NCBI GenBank assembly: GCA_031555505.1
Contig: JAVBUH010000090.1
Location: 1 to 8,616 of the forward strand
DNA: 8,616 bases
DNA from: JAJDIA01 sp031555505
Lineage (GTDB): Bacteria; Bacteroidota; Bacteroidia; Bacteroidales; Tannerellaceae
Direction of reading: 5' to 3'
The translations under genes were made by a program, and so were the position numbers. How positions within the stretch are numbered: the first letter of the stretch is position 1; each line of letters begins with the position of its first letter. Positions 7,202 through 8,616 of this stretch are shown piece by piece. The notes under the pieces were generated by a model. The model searched no databases, had not been told where the DNA came from, and worked only from the letters and a program-made list of their open reading frames with translations.

Positions 7202-7278
7202 GAAAGGGAGTTGCAGTCTAATTCTTTTTGAAAGCATTGAGGCTTAGTAACAAAGGTAGTTCACTGCAACCCCTTTTC
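7202..7278. repeat. Imperfect 16-bp inverted repeat spanning 77 bp
   Basis: The arm GAAAGGGAGTTGCAGT (7202-7217) pairs with ACTGCAACCCCTTTTC (7263-7278) at 14 of 16 Watson-Crick positions, plus one G-U and one A-C mismatch; eight bases in a row nearest the loop are perfect. The 45-nt centre has no internal gene. It could be a miniature inverted-repeat element, the remnant of an insertion sequence end pair, or a regulatory RNA stem. No flanking target-site duplication is obvious. Confidence 0.5.
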
Positions 7279-7440
7279 TTTAATAAACAATCAACTGAAT
7301 ACCCTACCTGACGGGACATAAACAACGAAACGAAAAAGAGGTGTATAAAGCGTAGCTCTTAAGGGGGGGGAGCGCAGACGGTGATGGCAACAATCCGCTC
7401 TTTTTATCTGTTTTATAAGATGTATATGGCACAGAATGTG

Positions 7441-7448
7441 TATTTTTG
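7441..7448 (+). promoter_or_regulatory. Bacteroidetes -7 promoter box for fabI
   Basis: TATTTTTG is an exact match to the Bacteroidetes -7 consensus TAnnTTTG. It would put the transcript start near 7455 and leave a leader of about 17 nt before the fabI ATG. No good -33 TTTG element is seen at the usual 19-21 nt upstream, so the call rests on the -7 box and its position. Confidence 0.5.
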
Positions 7449-7471
7449 TGCCGAAACTTAATAAATTAGGT

Positions 7472-8329
7472 ATGAGTCATCAATTATTACAAGGCAAACG
7501 CGGCATCATCTTCGGAGCGCTGAACGATATGTCAATTGCCTGGAAAGTAGCCGAGAGGGCTGTGGAAGAAGGAGCAACGATCACCCTGACTAATACGCCG
7601 ATGGCGATCCGTATGGGTGAGGTAGAAGCATTGGGACACAAGCTCCATGCAGAAGTGATACCCGCAGACGCTACCAGCGTGGAAGAGCTGCAGGTGGTAT
7701 TCGCACGCTCGGTAGAAGTGCTGGGCGGCCCCATCGATTTTGTATTGCACTCCATCGGGATGAGCCCGAACGTGCGGAAGAAACGGACCTACGACGATCT
7801 GGATTACGATATGCTGGACAAGACACTCGACATCTCGGCTGTCTCGTTCCACAAAATGCTGCAGGTAGCGAAGAAGTTGAACGCCATTGCCGACTACGGT
7901 TCGGTTATCGCCCTCAGCTACGTAGCCGCCCAACGAACCTTCTTCGGATATAACGACATGGCCGATGCCAAGAGCCTGCTCGAATCCATCGCCCGCAGCT
8001 TCGGCTATATCTACGGACGGGAAAAGAACGTGCGTATCAACACCATCTCGCAATCGCCCACCTACACCACGGCCGGTAGCGGCGTGAAGGGGATGAACGA
8101 CCTGATGGACTTCTCCGACAAGATGGCTCCCCTGGGGAACGCCACGGCAGAAGAATGTGCCGACTACTGCATCACTCTCTTCTCCGACCTTACCCGCAAG
8201 GTGACGATGCAGAACCTTTTCCACGACGGTGGTTTCTCCAGCATGGGCATGAGCCTGCGCGCGATGAACCAATACAGCAAAGGGTTGGAAGAGTTTACGG
8301 ACGAACATGGTAACATTATATACGGATAA
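7472..8329 (+). CDS. fabI: Enoyl-[acyl-carrier-protein] reductase (NADH), FabI
   Basis: This 285-residue cytoplasmic enzyme reduces trans-2-enoyl-ACP to acyl-ACP, the last step of each round of type II fatty-acid synthesis. It is a complete short-chain dehydrogenase-type FabI. The N-terminal nucleotide-binding segment is GKRGIIFGALNDMSIAW (8-24), followed by FVLHSIGMSP (90-99), which aligns with the FVHSIG segment of E. coli FabI. The catalytic pair is visible as Tyr150 with Tyr160 and Lys167 (YNDMADAK), in the Tyr-x6-Lys spacing of FabI. The segment SPTYTTAGSGVKG (195-207) replaces the GPIRTLAASGIK of the E. coli enzyme and forms the substrate loop. I start it at 7472 because homologues begin MS..LL.GKRGIIFGA and because the promoter box at 7441-7448 would lie inside a longer gene started at 7436. 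It has its own promoter and appears unrelated to the haem operon. Confidence 0.95.
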   Translation: MSHQLLQGKRGIIFGALNDMSIAWKVAERAVEEGATITLTNTPMAIRMGEVEALGHKLHAEVIPADATSVEELQVVFARSVEVLGGPIDFVLHSIGMSPNVRKKRTYDDLDYDMLDKTLDISAVSFHKMLQVAKKLNAIADYGSVIALSYVAAQRTFFGYNDMADAKSLLESIARSFGYIYGREKNVRINTISQSPTYTTAGSGVKGMNDLMDFSDKMAPLGNATAEECADYCITLFSDLTRKVTMQNLFHDGGFSSMGMSLRAMNQYSKGLEEFTDEHGNIIYG

Positions 8330-8331
8330 GA

Positions 8332-8410
8332 ATAATGATTAATGATTAATGGGGGACTACCCCTATTGTCGCTGCTCATTAATCACTAATCATTAATCAC
8401 TAATCATTAT
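8332..8410. repeat. AT-rich inverted repeat between fabI and the YciO-like gene
   Basis: The left arm ATAATGATTAATGATTAATG (8332-8351) is built of 7-bp units. It pairs at 19 of 20 positions with CATTAATCACTAATCATTAT (8391-8410) and, alternatively, at 18 of 19 with 8377-8395. The loop contains a small GGGG/CCCC stem (8352-8355 with 8360-8363). The structure starts 2 nt after the fabI stop and its distal arm runs into the ATG of the next gene. It may end the fabI transcript or affect translation of the downstream gene; either role is inference. Confidence 0.7.
8377..8404. repeat. Exact 14-bp tandem duplication
   Basis: CATTAATCACTAAT occurs twice back to back (8377-8390 and 8391-8404), followed by CATTA, which begins a third copy. 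It forms the right arm of the inverted repeat before the YciO-like gene and gives that repeat two alternative pairing registers. Confidence 0.9.
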
Positions 8411-8616
8411 GCTAATACGGATTTATCCTGAGAATCCCAATATACGGGAGATAGATAAGGTAGTGAGTGTGCTGCAGGACGGGGGACTGGTGATCTACCC
8501 GACGGATACCGTGTACGCACTGGGCTGCGACGCGCTGAACGTGCGCGCCGTGGAAAGGATCTGCCAGCTGAAAGGGGTAAATCCACAGAAAAGCAACCTG
8601 TCGATCATCTGCTACG
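8409..8616 (+). CDS. Sua5/YciO/YrdC-family protein (YciO-like), N-terminal fragment
   Basis: The first 69 codons of a gene that continues past the window. The protein starts MLIRIYPENPN and then shows DGGLVIYPTDTVYALGCDALN (about residues 24-44) and AVERICQLKG, the N-terminal part of the Sua5/YciO/YrdC nucleotide-binding domain. Members of this family (TsaC/Sua5) make L-threonylcarbamoyl-AMP from threonine, bicarbonate and ATP for the t6A modification of ANN-decoding tRNAs. The opening IYPENPN, YALGCD and ERICQLKG resemble E. coli YciO (HPDNPQ, YALGCK, ERICRIR) more than TsaC, and the KGRP/NPL motif usual in TsaC/Sua5 is absent (KGVNPQKSNLS instead). Whether this is the cell's t6A enzyme or a YciO paralogue cannot be settled from a fragment. 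The ATG at 8409 is chosen because it opens the family's N-terminus. It lies at the edge of an AT-rich inverted repeat, 79 nt after fabI. Confidence 0.88.
   Translation, partial: MLIRIYPENPNIREIDKVVSVLQDGGLVIYPTDTVYALGCDALNVRAVERICQLKGVNPQKSNLSIICY

Larger units (their letters stand above)
7041..7471. other. 431-nt gene-free region between hmuV and fabI
   Basis: No convincing protein gene or structural RNA is visible here. It contains a 10-bp hairpin (7114-7145), a 77-bp imperfect inverted-repeat unit (7202-7278), a run of eight G (7363-7370) and a -7 promoter box for fabI (7441-7448). A 26-codon open frame on the minus strand (7236 down to 7156, starting MLSKRIRLQL) lies partly within the inverted repeat. 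It is too short to call and is treated as possible mobile-element debris or chance. Confidence 0.6.

Noticed and set aside
7202..7278. Invertible promoter of the phase-variation type
   Set aside because: Known Bacteroidales invertible promoters are longer; here only 45 nt separate imperfect arms, no recombinase is nearby, and the internal -7 box has no good -33 partner.
7436..7471. Longer fabI start at 7436
   Set aside because: It adds MCIFVPKLNKLG, absent from FabI enzymes, and overlaps the -7 promoter box at 7441-7448.
7041..7471. tRNA, rRNA or riboswitch in the long spacer
   Set aside because: No cloverleaf, conserved rRNA segment or known aptamer core was seen on either strand; the stems present are simple hairpins.
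7532..8308. 258-codon open frame on the minus strand opposite fabI
   Set aside because: It is the antisense shadow of a complete FabI with catalytic residues; no promoter or family motif supports it.
8332..8410. CRISPR array
   Set aside because: The units are 7 and 14 bp, AT-rich and contiguous or inverted, with no regular unique spacers and no cas genes.

Overview
The window reads as chromosomal DNA of a Bacteroidales bacterium (Bacteroides/Parabacteroides/Porphyromonas relatives; the genus cannot be fixed from sequence alone). Reasons: the first six genes match the hmu haem-acquisition locus known from Porphyromonas gingivalis and gut Bacteroides. The lipoprotein carries an Asp run right after its Cys. 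Starts are preceded by A/T-rich leaders without Shine-Dalgarno sequences, and a Bacteroidetes-type -7 box (TAnnTTTG) lies just before fabI. All genes run on the + strand.

Region 1 (1-7040) is a haem uptake and processing operon missing only its 5' end. It holds the C-terminal end of a TonB-dependent receptor (HmuR-like), a HmuY-family haem-binding surface lipoprotein, a 1426-residue CobN/BchH-like HmuS, a polytopic membrane protein (HmuT), a MotA/TolQ/ExbB-type channel subunit (HmuU) and a small DUF2149/ExbD-like protein (HmuV). Gaps from hmuS onward are 15 nt, 9 nt and an 11-nt overlap, so hmuSTUV is tightly coupled. hmuY and hmuS are separated by 72 nt holding a perfect 12-bp hairpin, a likely point of differential expression. 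The working model is surface capture by HmuY, outer-membrane import by HmuR, then haem processing (iron removal) by HmuS anchored at the inner membrane, with HmuTUV as its membrane partner and possible ion-driven energy source. No AAA+ ATPase chelatase subunit is encoded here.

Region 2 (7041-7471) is 431 nt without a convincing gene. It holds a 10-bp hairpin (likely operon end), an imperfect 16-bp inverted repeat spanning 77 bp, a G8 tract and the fabI promoter.

Region 3 (7472-8616) holds fabI (NADH-type enoyl-ACP reductase), a 79-nt spacer built from AT-rich inverted and tandem repeats, and the first 69 codons of a Sua5/YciO/YrdC-family gene that runs off the window.

The most notable points are the apparent ATPase-free chelatase/ExbBD-like assembly, a HmuY with only one histidine (so Met-based haem ligation is likely), a His/Met-rich insert with 10-residue repeats in HmuS, and an inverted repeat that reaches into the start codon of the last gene. 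None of this is proven to be undescribed: the hmu locus is a known system, and the novelty, if any, lies in these details.
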